From contig CAJUIT010000015.1 of assembly GCA_910586565.1 (NCBI GenBank), positions 4,553 to 68,552 on the forward strand: 64,000 bases of DNA. Direction: 5' to 3'. A model generated the notes under the pieces. It made no database searches. It worked only from the letters and a program-made list of their open reading frames with translations, and was not told where the DNA came from. The position numbers and the translations under genes are program-made. This DNA is from an uncultured Muribaculaceae bacterium (GTDB lineage: Bacteria > Bacteroidota > Bacteroidia > Bacteroidales > Muribaculaceae). This document shows, one piece after another, positions 36,439 to 44,036 of the stretch. Position 1 is the stretch's first letter. Each line of letters starts with the position of its first letter.

Positions 36439-37557
36439 ATGCAAACCAACCGCACATCATTGCTCGATGAAGTTCTGCTCCCCGGCAACGACTTGACGCT
36501 CTACCGCTTCAGCAACGCCGACGGCAAGGAGTGGGCTCTCCCGGTTGATAACCTCGCCGTGTCGCTCAACCTCTATCAGCCCAGCGGCGCAAAGGGAAAG
36601 CTGTTGAAGCGTTTTTTGCCTGCTCTGCACCGTTTGCGCCCCGTGCAACGGGTTCTGCACATAAGCAAATCCGGCTGCTCGCTCCATCCCGCTATCTACC
36701 GATGCATCACCGAAGCATTTCCCCATGCCACCAACCTGTCGATTGCCCTGTTTGGAGGCACACCGTGTGTGCATCAGAAAATAACCATGCAAATCAGTTG
36801 CGGCAACCGGTTGCTCGGCTACTGCAAGGTTACCGATAACGCCGAAATAGGGCGGTTGTTCGCGCAAGAGGCGGAGATGCTTGCCAACTTGCACGGCAAC
36901 GCCATAGAAGGTGTGCCGCAACCGCTGATGGTGAAACACAATCTCGGCGGAAAACTGCACTTGTTTATACAGTCAACCGTTAAAACCTCCCGCTCCAAAG
37001 TGCTCCACAGTTGGACCCCTCTCCATCAGCAATTCCTATCAGAGCTTGCAGAGCACACGCGCCGCGAATTGCGCTTCGAGGATACGGACTACGCCGAAAC
37101 CCTCCGCTCCCTGCGCTCGCATATCGATTGGCTGCCCGACGTTCCCGAATTGCGTGCAACAACCTTACAGGCCCTCGACATTGTGGAAAAACGCTTTATC
37201 GGAGGGAAAGTTACATGGTCGGCATTCCATGCCGATTTCACCCCGTGGAACATGTTTGAAGAGCAAGGCAATCTGTTTGTGTTCGATTGGGAATATGCTC
37301 GCGCCACCTATCCCCCCATGCTCGACCGCTATCACTTCTTCACACAGACTTCCATTTACGAACGGCACCTCAATGCCCCTGCCATAATCGCCCACATTGA
37401 AAGTGGCAACGAACCCTGGATTCAGCCCGACACCTACATCCTCTACCTGCTCGACATGATTTCGCGCTTCACCGTGAGGGAAGGGAAACGCGTGGAGGGT
37501 GATTGCTCCCAATCATTCGAGGTGTGGGGAACATTGCTAAAACATTTTGTAAAATGA
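36439..37557 (+). CDS. Aminoglycoside-phosphotransferase-like kinase in a glycan locus
   Basis: A 372-residue protein with a protein-kinase-like fold in its C-terminal half. The catalytic loop FHADFTPWN has His264, Asp266 and Asn271, and VFDWEYA holds the metal-binding Asp283, as in APH/choline-kinase families. The N-terminal 120 residues look unrelated. In a polysaccharide operon it more likely phosphorylates a sugar or lipid intermediate than an antibiotic. It starts eight bases after the preceding glycosyltransferase stop, and the next gene's ATG overlaps its stop. Confidence 0.75.
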   Translation: MQTNRTSLLDEVLLPGNDLTLYRFSNADGKEWALPVDNLAVSLNLYQPSGAKGKLLKRFLPALHRLRPVQRVLHISKSGCSLHPAIYRCITEAFPHATNLSIALFGGTPCVHQKITMQISCGNRLLGYCKVTDNAEIGRLFAQEAEMLANLHGNAIEGVPQPLMVKHNLGGKLHLFIQSTVKTSRSKVLHSWTPLHQQFLSELAEHTRRELRFEDTDYAETLRSLRSHIDWLPDVPELRATTLQALDIVEKRFIGGKVTWSAFHADFTPWNMFEEQGNLFVFDWEYARATYPPMLDRYHFFTQTSIYERHLNAPAIIAHIESGNEPWIQPDTYILYLLDMISRFTVREGKRVEGDCSQSFEVWGTLLKHFVK

Positions 37558-38651
37558 AAAATATTGTCTGCTTCCATCTGTTCAATGACTACAGCGGGAG
37601 TCCCAAGGTGCTCCGCACCGTATTAGACGGCCTGCTGAAACGGAATGCTAAAGTAACTTTGGTGAGTTCGCGTGGAGGCGTGCTTGATGAAATAAATAAT
37701 ACCGGACTAAGCCGCAAAAACACCTACACCTACAGCTTCTCCCCCAAAGCTGCAGTGACAATGTTAAAATACACATTAGTGCAACTTTGGACATTCCTGA
37801 CAGCATTCCGCTTCATGTTCAAACGTAATACAGTGTTCTTCATAAACACAATCCTACCCGTAGGACCGGCTCTTGCCGGCAGGATAATGGGGAAAAAGGT
37901 TGTTTACCATTATCATGAGAATGCCTTTGCGAAAAGTGCTTTTTACCGTGTTCTCGCCGGTTCTATGCAGAAATTAGCCAATGAAATTATCTGCGTGTCA
38001 CATTATCAGGCATCTTTCTTGAAAAGGAGAAAAAACATCTCAGTTGTGCACAATGCTCTCCCAACAACATTTGTAACCGGGCTAAAACCGGATTCAGAGA
38101 ATGCATTTAATAAGCAAAATGTGCTTATGGTATCATCTCTAAAGGATTACAAAGGCACCCGTGAATTTATTTCACTGGCTCATGAACTCCCTCAGTTCCG
38201 ATTCACAATTGTCATTAATGACACTCCCGAAAATATTGAGCATTATCTATCTACAAATAAAATTTCATGCCCGGATAATCTCAAATTATATCCGCGCCAA
38301 GACAATGTAACGACTTTCTATAACGACGCATCTATTGTGCTTAACCTTACAAACAAGGATATGGCCATCGAGACTTTCGGGCTCACGGCGTTGGAGGCAT
38401 TGGCAGCGGGAGTGCCGGTGATTGTACCGACCGTTGGCGGCGTCACCGAATTTGTCACACACGGCGAGAACGGTTTCCTGATTGACGTGCAGAACCTCCC
38501 CGAAATCAAGCAAACCATCGTCAACCTCCTCTCCGACCGCACTCTCTACACCACCATTGCAGCAAATGCTCTTAAAAGCGCCGGAAAGTTCTCCGAAGAG
38601 AAAATGATTGAGAGCATTGCGCAAATCCTCCAACTCCCACTTAAGAAATAA
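37554..38651 (+). CDS. Glycosyltransferase family 4
   Basis: A 365-residue GT-B enzyme starting at the ATG at 37554 that overlaps the upstream stop (ATGA). A longer open frame beginning at 37503 lies inside the kinase gene. KNIVCFHLFNDYSGSPKVLRT forms the acceptor-side opening, YHYHENAFAKSAFYR follows, and NKDMAIETFGLTALEALAAGVPV is the EX7E donor motif. Donor and acceptor are unknown. Confidence 0.9.
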   Translation: MKNIVCFHLFNDYSGSPKVLRTVLDGLLKRNAKVTLVSSRGGVLDEINNTGLSRKNTYTYSFSPKAAVTMLKYTLVQLWTFLTAFRFMFKRNTVFFINTILPVGPALAGRIMGKKVVYHYHENAFAKSAFYRVLAGSMQKLANEIICVSHYQASFLKRRKNISVVHNALPTTFVTGLKPDSENAFNKQNVLMVSSLKDYKGTREFISLAHELPQFRFTIVINDTPENIEHYLSTNKISCPDNLKLYPRQDNVTTFYNDASIVLNLTNKDMAIETFGLTALEALAAGVPVIVPTVGGVTEFVTHGENGFLIDVQNLPEIKQTIVNLLSDRTLYTTIAANALKSAGKFSEEKMIESIAQILQLPLKK

Positions 38652-38697
38652 CCCACCACCCACCTAATAATTTTCCAATCAGCACAATTCCACTTCA

Positions 38698-39765
38698 ATG
38701 ACTAAGGTTGCGATTATCGGCACACAGGGTGTGCCGGCGAAATATGGCGGATTTGAATCGCTCGTTGAGAACATTATCGGCGAAAACGCCTCCCCCGAGA
38801 TTGATTACACCATTTTCTGCAGTTCAAAAGATATGCCGCAAAAGCTCGACACCTACAAAGGGTGCCGCCTTAAATATGTGCCCCTGCGTGCCAACGGCAT
38901 CCAGAGCATCCCCTACGACATGCTCTCGATGACACGCGTGTTCCGCGGCTACGACACCATTTTGGTGCTCGGAACCTCGGGCTGTCTTTTCCTGCCGGTG
39001 CTGAAAACACTGTCGCGCAAACGCCTTGTGGTGAACATCGACGGGCTCGAACACCGTCGCGCCAAATGGGGCAAACTCGCGCGCTTCATTCTCCGCGCGT
39101 CCGAAGCCTCGGCCGTGCGCTTCGCCGATGTGATTATCGCCGACAACAAAGGCATTCAGGACTACGTGACCGAAACCTACCACAAACCTGCCGCCCTCAT
39201 AGCCTATGGTGGCGACAACGTTATCCGCCCGGTTGCGCCCGAACGTCAGGCCGCCATACTTGGACAATATAACCTCATCGCCGGAGAATATGCCATCACA
39301 GTTTGCCGCGTTGAGCCCGAAAACAATCCCGACATAATCCTTGAGGCATTCGCCCGCACCGGCAAACCGCTCGTGTTCATTGGCAACTGGGACCGCAGCC
39401 AGTTCTCACGCTCGCTCAAAGCCGAATATGAGCGCTTCTCCAACATCACCTTCCTCAACAACGTCTACGACCTCGACATCCTCTTTGCACTCCGCAACAA
39501 CGCCGGAGCCTACGTTCACGGCCACAGCGCCGGGGGCACAAACCCCTCGCTCGTCGAGGCAATGTTCTTCGGCCGCCCCATTTTGGCCTACAACGTTGTC
39601 TACAACCGCGAGACGACCGACAACCGCGCCCTCTATTTCAGCAACTCCAACGAACTCATCGCCCACCTCTCCGCTCCACTCCCGTCGGGCGAACCTCTGC
39701 GCGACTTCGCCCGCAACAACTACACCTGGAAGAAAATAGCATCGCTCTACGAAGCTCTTTACTAA
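38698..39765 (+). CDS. Glycosyltransferase with DUF1972 N-terminal domain (GT4 rhamnosyltransferase-like)
   Basis: A 355-residue enzyme with the DUF1972 opening KVAIIGTQGVPAKYGGFESL, then VVNIDGLEHRRAKWGKLARF. The C-terminal GT4 part has YAITVCRVEPENNPDIILEAF and GHSAGGTNPSLVEAMFFGRP. Close relatives are often annotated as rhamnosyltransferases or priming-adjacent transferases, so it may use the dTDP-rhamnose made by rfbACDB (inference). It is the last gene of the locus, directly before a strong terminator, and GC-rich like upxY and rfbACDB. Confidence 0.9.
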   Translation: MTKVAIIGTQGVPAKYGGFESLVENIIGENASPEIDYTIFCSSKDMPQKLDTYKGCRLKYVPLRANGIQSIPYDMLSMTRVFRGYDTILVLGTSGCLFLPVLKTLSRKRLVVNIDGLEHRRAKWGKLARFILRASEASAVRFADVIIADNKGIQDYVTETYHKPAALIAYGGDNVIRPVAPERQAAILGQYNLIAGEYAITVCRVEPENNPDIILEAFARTGKPLVFIGNWDRSQFSRSLKAEYERFSNITFLNNVYDLDILFALRNNAGAYVHGHSAGGTNPSLVEAMFFGRPILAYNVVYNRETTDNRALYFSNSNELIAHLSAPLPSGEPLRDFARNNYTWKKIASLYEALY

Positions 39766-39783
39766 CACCTCACCCCCCATAAA

Positions 39784-39826
39784 GCAGGCCGCGCCATCCA
39801 TCGTGAAGGCGCGGCCTGCTTTTTTA
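39784..39826 (+). terminator. Strong intrinsic terminator of the polysaccharide locus
   Basis: GCAGGCCGCGCC (39784-39795) pairs perfectly with GGCGCGGCCTGC (39808-39819) and is followed by TTTTTTA. It ends the plus-strand locus 18 bases after the last stop and may also serve the convergent toxin-antitoxin operon. Confidence 0.92.
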
Positions 39827-39836
39827 TTTCCGCCAA

Positions 39837-40181
39837 TTATTCATTGCCGTTTAACAACAGCCGAACCTCATCTTTAAGTTTTGGCAAATCGTTGATTACT
39901 ATTGCCCAAATCATTTCCAACCTCAAGCTGTCATATCCATGAATTAGATAATTTCGAGTTCCCACAATCTGCTTTGCGTTGGTAATCTTAATATCCGGAT
40001 CTATTTTCAGAATGCGATTCGTAGCCTCTCCAATGATTGAAATGTTCATGTGAATAGCACTCCTTAACAACGCACTGTTTGCATAGGAATCAAAACGTCG
40101 GGGCATTGATTCAAAGAACGACTCTATTTCCTCAATACGTTCAATTATGTCAAATAACGATTTCTGAATTTTTCTATCCAT
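39837..40181 (-). CDS. hepT: HEPN-domain toxin, HepT-like (DUF86)
   Basis: A 114-residue HEPN RNase-like toxin. The signature Rx4HxY is present as Arg76, His81 and Tyr83 within RNYLIHGY. In characterised systems the Arg/His pair is catalytic and the partner antitoxin AMPylates the Tyr to neutralise the protein. The gene is convergent with the polysaccharide locus and overlaps the upstream antitoxin gene by eight bases, the normal MNT-HEPN order. Family assignment is firm; activity here is untested. Confidence 0.9.
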   Translation of the reverse strand: MDRKIQKSLFDIIERIEEIESFFESMPRRFDSYANSALLRSAIHMNISIIGEATNRILKIDPDIKITNAKQIVGTRNYLIHGYDSLRLEMIWAIVINDLPKLKDEVRLLLNGNE

Positions 40182-40479
40182 AAATTAACTTGCGGGTTTC
40201 ATTTAGTTCCTCTCGAAAATAGGGATTACGAACGGCACTGTCATCAGTCAAATCAATTTTCCGGCCGAGCAGAACTTCCAGTTCTTCTTGAAATCCGAAA
40301 AAATTATTGGCTGAATCAAGCAGTGGAATATTATCCCAATCAAAATCAACGCACAAATCAACATCGCTTGCATCGCTGAAGCGAGACGTCAGTATCGACC
40401 CGAACACCCAAAGCTTACGCACATGGAAGCGGCGGCATATTTCTATAATTTTATTGAGGTTTAATTCAATTATTTTCAT
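40174..40479 (-). CDS. mntA: MntA-like nucleotidyltransferase antitoxin
   Basis: A 101-residue minimal nucleotidyltransferase with the exact GSx10DxD motif: Gly27-Ser28, Asp39 and Asp41, plus Asp45 in VDFDW. All catalytic residues are therefore present, suggesting active AMPylation of the HepT tyrosine. It is the first gene of the two-gene operon, has a consensus promoter directly upstream, and its end overlaps hepT by eight bases. Confidence 0.9.
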   Translation of the reverse strand: MKIIELNLNKIIEICRRFHVRKLWVFGSILTSRFSDASDVDLCVDFDWDNIPLLDSANNFFGFQEELEVLLGRKIDLTDDSAVRNPYFREELNETRKLIYG

Positions 40480-40500
40480 GCTGTTGCGTTTTCATATTTG

Positions 40501-40531
40501 CAAATATATCATTAAAACGCTGAACTACAAA
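40501..40531 (-). promoter_or_regulatory. Promoter of the mntA-hepT operon
   Basis: On the minus strand TTTG (40531-40528), a 19-base spacer and TATATTTG (40508-40501) match the Bacteroidetes consensus exactly. Transcription would start near 40494, about 15 bases before the ATG. Confidence 0.75.
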
Positions 40532-40645
40532 ATATTGTGTTACCTACATCAATAATTTTTCAATCGCACCATTGCACCAGCTCGCTATATTCCAATGTAA
40601 CAAAAGCTGTAATCCAATGGATTACAGCTTTTTATCATTGAGCAG

Positions 40646-40718
40646 TCGGGGTGAGAAGACTCGAACTTCCGACCTCCACGTCCCGAACGTGGCGCGCTGC
40701 CAACTGTGCTACACCCCG
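40646..40718 (-). tRNA. tRNA-Pro (anticodon CGG)
   Basis: The reverse strand folds into a full cloverleaf. Acceptor CGGGGTG pairs with CACCCCG, with discriminator A. The anticodon stem CCACG/CGTGG encloses loop TTCGGGA, giving anticodon CGG for proline codon CCG. The T arm is GGAAG/CTTCT with loop TTCGAGT. CCA is not encoded. The D stem GCAC/GCGC has an A-C mismatch at positions 12-23, a minor oddity. A -7 promoter box lies just upstream. Confidence 0.95.
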
Positions 40719-40747
40719 AAAGGCTCATGCCGAAGCATTTGAGCGCA

Positions 40748-40755
40748 CAAAGGTA
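40748..40755 (-). promoter_or_regulatory. -7 promoter box for tRNA-Pro
   Basis: The minus strand reads TACCTTTG, matching TAnnTTTG, about 30 bases before the tRNA 5' end. No clear -33 TTTG is present. The rest of the 40719-40893 gap holds nothing recognisable. Confidence 0.5.
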
Positions 40756-40893
40756 ACTATTTTTTTTGAATTATCGACAAAATCAACCGTTAATCCACAA
40801 AACAAAGGATGAAATAGTAGCGGAAGCACCTCTGAAACAGCGACTCCTTCCCACGGGGAAAGAATGGTAAGCGGCGATGTATGACAGCGGGGG

Positions 40894-41463
40894 TCACACG
40901 GTGGGGTGCTTGAGGTGCTTCATGGTCACGCCGGCGAAGGGGCGGTCGTCGACATGGCGGAAGCCGAGGGAGGTGTAGAGGGCTTCGGCACGGGGATTGG
41001 TGTAGTCAACGAGCAGGGCGGCAGGTTTGCCGGCTGTGCGGGCTCGTTCCACCGTGGCTTCGATAAGTGCTGTGGCGATGCCGCGGCCGCGAAACTGTGG
41101 CCACACGGCGAGGGTATCGAGATAGAACTCGTCGGCCGAGGTTTCATCGCTCATCCCCTCCATGTCACGCCCGAGGAATGATTTTGCAGCGTTGAAAAAG
41201 TGTTGGCGCATGGGGTGAAGCATCGCCCCGTCGTAGGCCACACACACACCCGCCACCTCACCGTCGGGCGTAACGGCCACAAGGGTGTTGCGGTAGCTGT
41301 ATTGTGAATCGTCGAGCTCGGCAAGATGAGTGAACAGGCGTTCCACATCGTCAACGGTGTGATCTGGCGCGGCAAAATCGGCGCAGATTTCATCACCTAC
41401 GGCCATCATCACGGCCTTTGCTATCAGGGGGGCATGAGCTTTGGTTGCAGGTTGGATTTTCAT
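40894..41463 (-). CDS. GNAT-family N-acetyltransferase
   Basis: A 189-residue acetyltransferase. The acetyl-CoA-binding motif A is FRGRGIATALIEATVERA in the C-terminal half, preceded by the LDTLAVWPQ strand and followed by VDYTNPRAEALYTSLGF. The substrate could be a small molecule or a protein N-terminus. It is a single gene with a -7 box about 55 bases upstream, divergent from nothing obvious and unconnected to the tRNA. Confidence 0.9.
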   Translation of the reverse strand: MKIQPATKAHAPLIAKAVMMAVGDEICADFAAPDHTVDDVERLFTHLAELDDSQYSYRNTLVAVTPDGEVAGVCVAYDGAMLHPMRQHFFNAAKSFLGRDMEGMSDETSADEFYLDTLAVWPQFRGRGIATALIEATVERARTAGKPAALLVDYTNPRAEALYTSLGFRHVDDRPFAGVTMKHLKHPTV

Positions 41464-41517
41464 TCAATTGTGTTTTTGCAGGGTTAGACGTGTGTCTTTG
41501 TGAGTCTCTGAAGTCAT

Positions 41518-41525
41518 CAAAGTTA
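41518..41525 (-). promoter_or_regulatory. -7 promoter box for the GNAT gene
   Basis: The minus strand reads TAACTTTG, matching TAnnTTTG, giving a start near 41511 and a leader of about 48 bases. The -33 position has no TTTG. It lies in the short gap after thiD. Confidence 0.4.
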
Positions 41526-41547
41526 GCAATATTTTGCCGGACTTCTG

Positions 41548-42363
41548 CTATTTCCACTGTGAATAAAAATGGTGCACCGGGCCGTGGCCGTGGCCAATAT
41601 GATAATCAGCCCCTGCGGCAATGGCGTTGCTGATGTATTCTTTTCCCAGACGGGCAGCCGAATCGAGGTCGGCTCCTTTTGCCAGGTAAGCGGCTATTGC
41701 CGAGGAGAGTGTGCACCCCGTGCCGTGGGTGTTCTGCGTGGCGACACGCGGCGATGACAGGCGCAGAAAACGACCCGTCTCGGCATTATAGAAAATGTCG
41801 GTGAGGCGATTGTTTTCAAGATGCCCGGCCTTGAGCATCACTGACACTTTCGAGTCGGTGAGTTGCGAAAGTGCTCGGGCTGCATCCTCCAATTGGTCCT
41901 GGTGGTCAACAGTCTCCCCTAAAAGCAGCGATGCTTCGGGGAGATTGGGTGTGATAACCTTTGTGTAGGGAATCAACTCGTCGCGCAACGTTGCCACTGC
42001 TTCGGGCTGCAGCAGAGGGTCGCCCGATGTCGCCACCATCACCGGGTCGAGCACAATGCGGCGCACATCGGGATACTCACGCAATGTGGCAAGCACTCCG
42101 CGTATGAGTTCCGAATCATGAAGCATACCGATTTTTACGGCATCCACACCCAAATCGTCGATAACGGAGCGTATCTGCCCCTGCACGAAGTTAAGGGGGA
42201 TGGGATGCACGCCATACACACCTGCTGTGTTTTCATCAACAACGGCCACAACGGCCGATGCGCCATAAACGCCGAGAGCCGAAAACGTTTTTAAATCGGC
42301 CTGAAGTCCGGCGCCCCCCGATGGGTCGGAGCCGGCAATTGTAAGAGCTATTTTGTAAGTCAT
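41548..42363 (-). CDS. thiD: Hydroxymethylpyrimidine/phosphomethylpyrimidine kinase
   Basis: ThiD phosphorylates HMP and HMP-P to HMP-PP, the pyrimidine half of thiamin. The 271-residue ribokinase-fold protein starts at the ATG at 42363 (TYKIALTIAGSDPSGGAG); the open frame extends upstream through repeats, but that part is not conserved. GADDITIONAL motifs are VKIGMLHDSE, VLDPVMVATSGDPLL, TPNLPEASLLL and the anion-hole NTHGTGCTLSSAIAAYL. It is the last gene of the thiamin operon, separated from tenA by a gap with two repeat types. Confidence 0.95.
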   Translation of the reverse strand: MTYKIALTIAGSDPSGGAGLQADLKTFSALGVYGASAVVAVVDENTAGVYGVHPIPLNFVQGQIRSVIDDLGVDAVKIGMLHDSELIRGVLATLREYPDVRRIVLDPVMVATSGDPLLQPEAVATLRDELIPYTKVITPNLPEASLLLGETVDHQDQLEDAARALSQLTDSKVSVMLKAGHLENNRLTDIFYNAETGRFLRLSSPRVATQNTHGTGCTLSSAIAAYLAKGADLDSAARLGKEYISNAIAAGADYHIGHGHGPVHHFYSQWK

Positions 42364-42364
42364 G

Positions 42365-42393
42365 GAAGAAGAAGTCAGAAATGAGAAGCAAGA
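42365..42393. repeat. AGAAGTCAGAA-type repeat next to the thiD start
   Basis: GAAGAAGAAGTCAGAAATGAGAAG-like sequence abuts the thiD ATG on its upstream side. A related block, GCTGTCAGAATGGTCAGAAG, spans 42436-42460 and supplies the tenA stop codon. The same family is seen at 156-205 and 43106-43156. Confidence 0.6.
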
Positions 42394-42397
42394 GAAC

Positions 42398-42422
42398 GTA
42401 GAGCCGCCATATATGGCGGCTT
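42398..42422. repeat. Palindromic repeat GTAGAGC-GCCATA-ATGGCGGCTT, copy 1
   Basis: The core GCCGCCATATATGGCGGC is a perfect 18-base palindrome in the tenA-thiD gap. A second copy differing at two positions lies at 43973-43997 in the thiH-thiF gap of the same operon. Confidence 0.7.
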
Positions 42423-42455
42423 GGGAAGAGAGGATGCTGTCAGAATGGTCAGAAG

Positions 42456-43100
42456 TCAGACAGGCCAGGTGGCGAGGCGGTAGGCCGAATCCCAGAACAT
42501 CCACTCAAGGCGCGAGCATTGGATGAAGATTTCGGTCATGCGGCGGCGCACGGCTTCGGTGGAGTTGGCCGCCAGTTTATCGCAGATGGCAATTGCCTTG
42601 TGGGTGGCTTCGTCAAACGCGGGGTCGGCATAGGTGTGAATCCATTCGGCGTATGGATTGTTCTCCATCTTTGCTATCGAAAGGATGTGACGCCCCACCT
42701 GCTGATATATCCAAAAACATGGCAGAATGGCTGCTGCCTCAACTGCCACATCCTCAGTGACCTGTGCCTTCAGCAGGGATGTGTAGAAAAGGCACGCCGG
42801 CGTTTTCTCCGCAGCATGCAGATTGTGGGTGAAACCTGCATGAAGGCTTTTTTCTGTGGCAACTCCTGCACCGGCAAATCCCAGAAAGGTCTCCACGTCG
42901 CCGATATCGGTCAACCGCGATGCGATGTGGGCGAGCACGCGGCTGTAGTCATCGAGGTAGAGGCTGTCTTGACTTATGTAGTGTAGAAACCGTTCTCGCG
43001 AGAGAGTGCCATTGGCCATTTCTGTGAGAAACGGGAGTTGAAGAATCTCGTTGTAGATTGATTGCGAAGCCTGCCAGGCTTCAGTGCTCCAGAGTGTCAT
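42456..43100 (-). CDS. tenA: TenA-type aminopyrimidine aminohydrolase (thiaminase II)
   Basis: TenA hydrolyses aminopyrimidine breakdown products of thiamin to HMP for salvage. The 214-residue helical protein carries LPCFWIYQQVG with the catalytic Cys128, FLHYISQDSLYLDDYSR and the C-terminal SRLEWMFWDSAY glutamate region, marking it as the Cys-type (TenA_C) class. Placed with thiD, it would feed salvaged HMP straight to the kinase. The last codons and the stop overlap a GTCAGAA repeat, suggesting that repeat insertion reshaped the gene end. Confidence 0.93.
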   Translation of the reverse strand: MTLWSTEAWQASQSIYNEILQLPFLTEMANGTLSRERFLHYISQDSLYLDDYSRVLAHIASRLTDIGDVETFLGFAGAGVATEKSLHAGFTHNLHAAEKTPACLFYTSLLKAQVTEDVAVEAAAILPCFWIYQQVGRHILSIAKMENNPYAEWIHTYADPAFDEATHKAIAICDKLAANSTEAVRRRMTEIFIQCSRLEWMFWDSAYRLATWPV

Positions 43101-43105
43101 GGGTG

Positions 43106-43200
43106 GAAGAAGTCGGAAGTTAGAAGTGAGAAATCAGAAATCAGAAGTCAGAAATCATTTATATAATTTATATGATTTATACGATTTATAAAAATTATAA
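43106..43200. repeat. Repeat cluster: AGAAGTCAGAA units followed by an AT-rich ATTTATA tract
   Basis: Positions 43106-43156 consist of at least five AGAAGTCAGAAA-like units. They are followed by repeated ATTTATA words (ATTTATATAATTTATATGATTTATACGATTTATA) to 43200. The block lies in the thiF-tenA gap within the operon and carries no ORF. Confidence 0.6.
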
Positions 43201-43220
43201 GAAGGGGCCGGAGAGATTTA

Positions 43221-43913
43221 TTAGAACGTCAGGAGGGAGGTTTGGAGGGTGAGCAGGTCGATGGTGAAGAGAGTGCCTTCGGTGGGGGTGCCGAAATGCG
43301 CGAGAATCTTGATGGCTTCGGAGGCTTCAAGCGCGCCTACAACCCCGGGGACAGCTCCCAACACTCCTGCCGTCTTGCGGGGGAGGTTGCAAAGCGCCTC
43401 ACGGTCGGGATAAAGCTCGGCATAGCGTCGACCGGCTGTGTGGTTGAACACAGCAACCTGCCCGTGAAACTCTCCTATTGAGCCGTGAACCCACGGTTTG
43501 CCGAGTCGCAGGCAAACGTCGTCAATAAGAAATCGGGTGGCGAAATTGTCGCAACAATCCACCACAAGGTCGTAGCGGGCAACAATATCTTCGGCATTCT
43601 CGGGGATAAGCCCTTCGGGATAGAGTTCAAATTGCACATCCGACGACATTGCCTGCAGCCTGTGGCCTGCAGCGTCGGTTTTCGGCATCCCAATCTGCGA
43701 TTCGGTGTAGAGCGTTTGGCGCTGGAGGTTGCTCAGACTCACCACATCGCTGTCGGCAAGTCCGAGGCGCCCCACACCGGCACCGGTGAGATAGGTGGCA
43801 ACAGGAGCGCCCAATCCTCCAAGCCCCACAATGAGTACGGAGCTTTGGCAGATAAGTTGCTGCCCTTCTTCGCCGATTTCGGCGAGCATGGTTTGACGTG
43901 AATAGCGTTGCAT
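43221..43913 (-). CDS. thiF: ThiF/MoeB-type adenylyltransferase
   Basis: ThiF adenylates the C-terminal Gly of ThiS so that sulfur can be added. The 230-residue E1-like protein has the nucleotide loop VGLGGLGAP (29-37), LADSDVVSLSNLQRQTLY with the catalytic Arg/Asp residues, VVDCCDNFATRFLI and GVLGAVPGVVG. It is slightly short and lacks the C-terminal CxxC zinc motif seen in many ThiF/MoeB proteins. It lies between thiH and tenA, and its operon neighbours make ThiF the best call over MoeB. Confidence 0.9.
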   Translation of the reverse strand: MQRYSRQTMLAEIGEEGQQLICQSSVLIVGLGGLGAPVATYLTGAGVGRLGLADSDVVSLSNLQRQTLYTESQIGMPKTDAAGHRLQAMSSDVQFELYPEGLIPENAEDIVARYDLVVDCCDNFATRFLIDDVCLRLGKPWVHGSIGEFHGQVAVFNHTAGRRYAELYPDREALCNLPRKTAGVLGAVPGVVGALEASEAIKILAHFGTPTEGTLFTIDLLTLQTSLLTF

Positions 43914-43972
43914 AGTTTTTAGTTATGAGTTTTAAGTTATGAGTTTTTAGAAGCCATTCGGCGAAGCCGCAC

Positions 43973-43997
43973 GTAGAGCTGCCATACATGGCGGCTT
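43973..43997. repeat. Palindromic repeat GTAGAGC-GCCATA-ATGGCGGCTT, copy 2
   Basis: GTAGAGCTGCCATACATGGCGGCTT differs at two positions from the copy at 42398-42422. It is preceded by short direct repeats of AGTTATGAGTTTT (43920-43949). The gap lies between thiH and thiF. Confidence 0.65.
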
Positions 43998-44036
43998 AAC
44001 TATGAGGGTGGGTCACTGAAACGGTGTTGTAGCGAA

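Noticed and set aside
36439..37557. Aminoglycoside resistance gene
   Set aside because: The fold is kinase-like, but the gene is embedded and coupled in a glycan operon and carries an unrelated N-terminal region; there is no evidence for antibiotic substrates.
43106..43156. Possible CRISPR array
   Set aside because: Units are about 8-14 bases, degenerate and without regular spacers; no cas genes are nearby.
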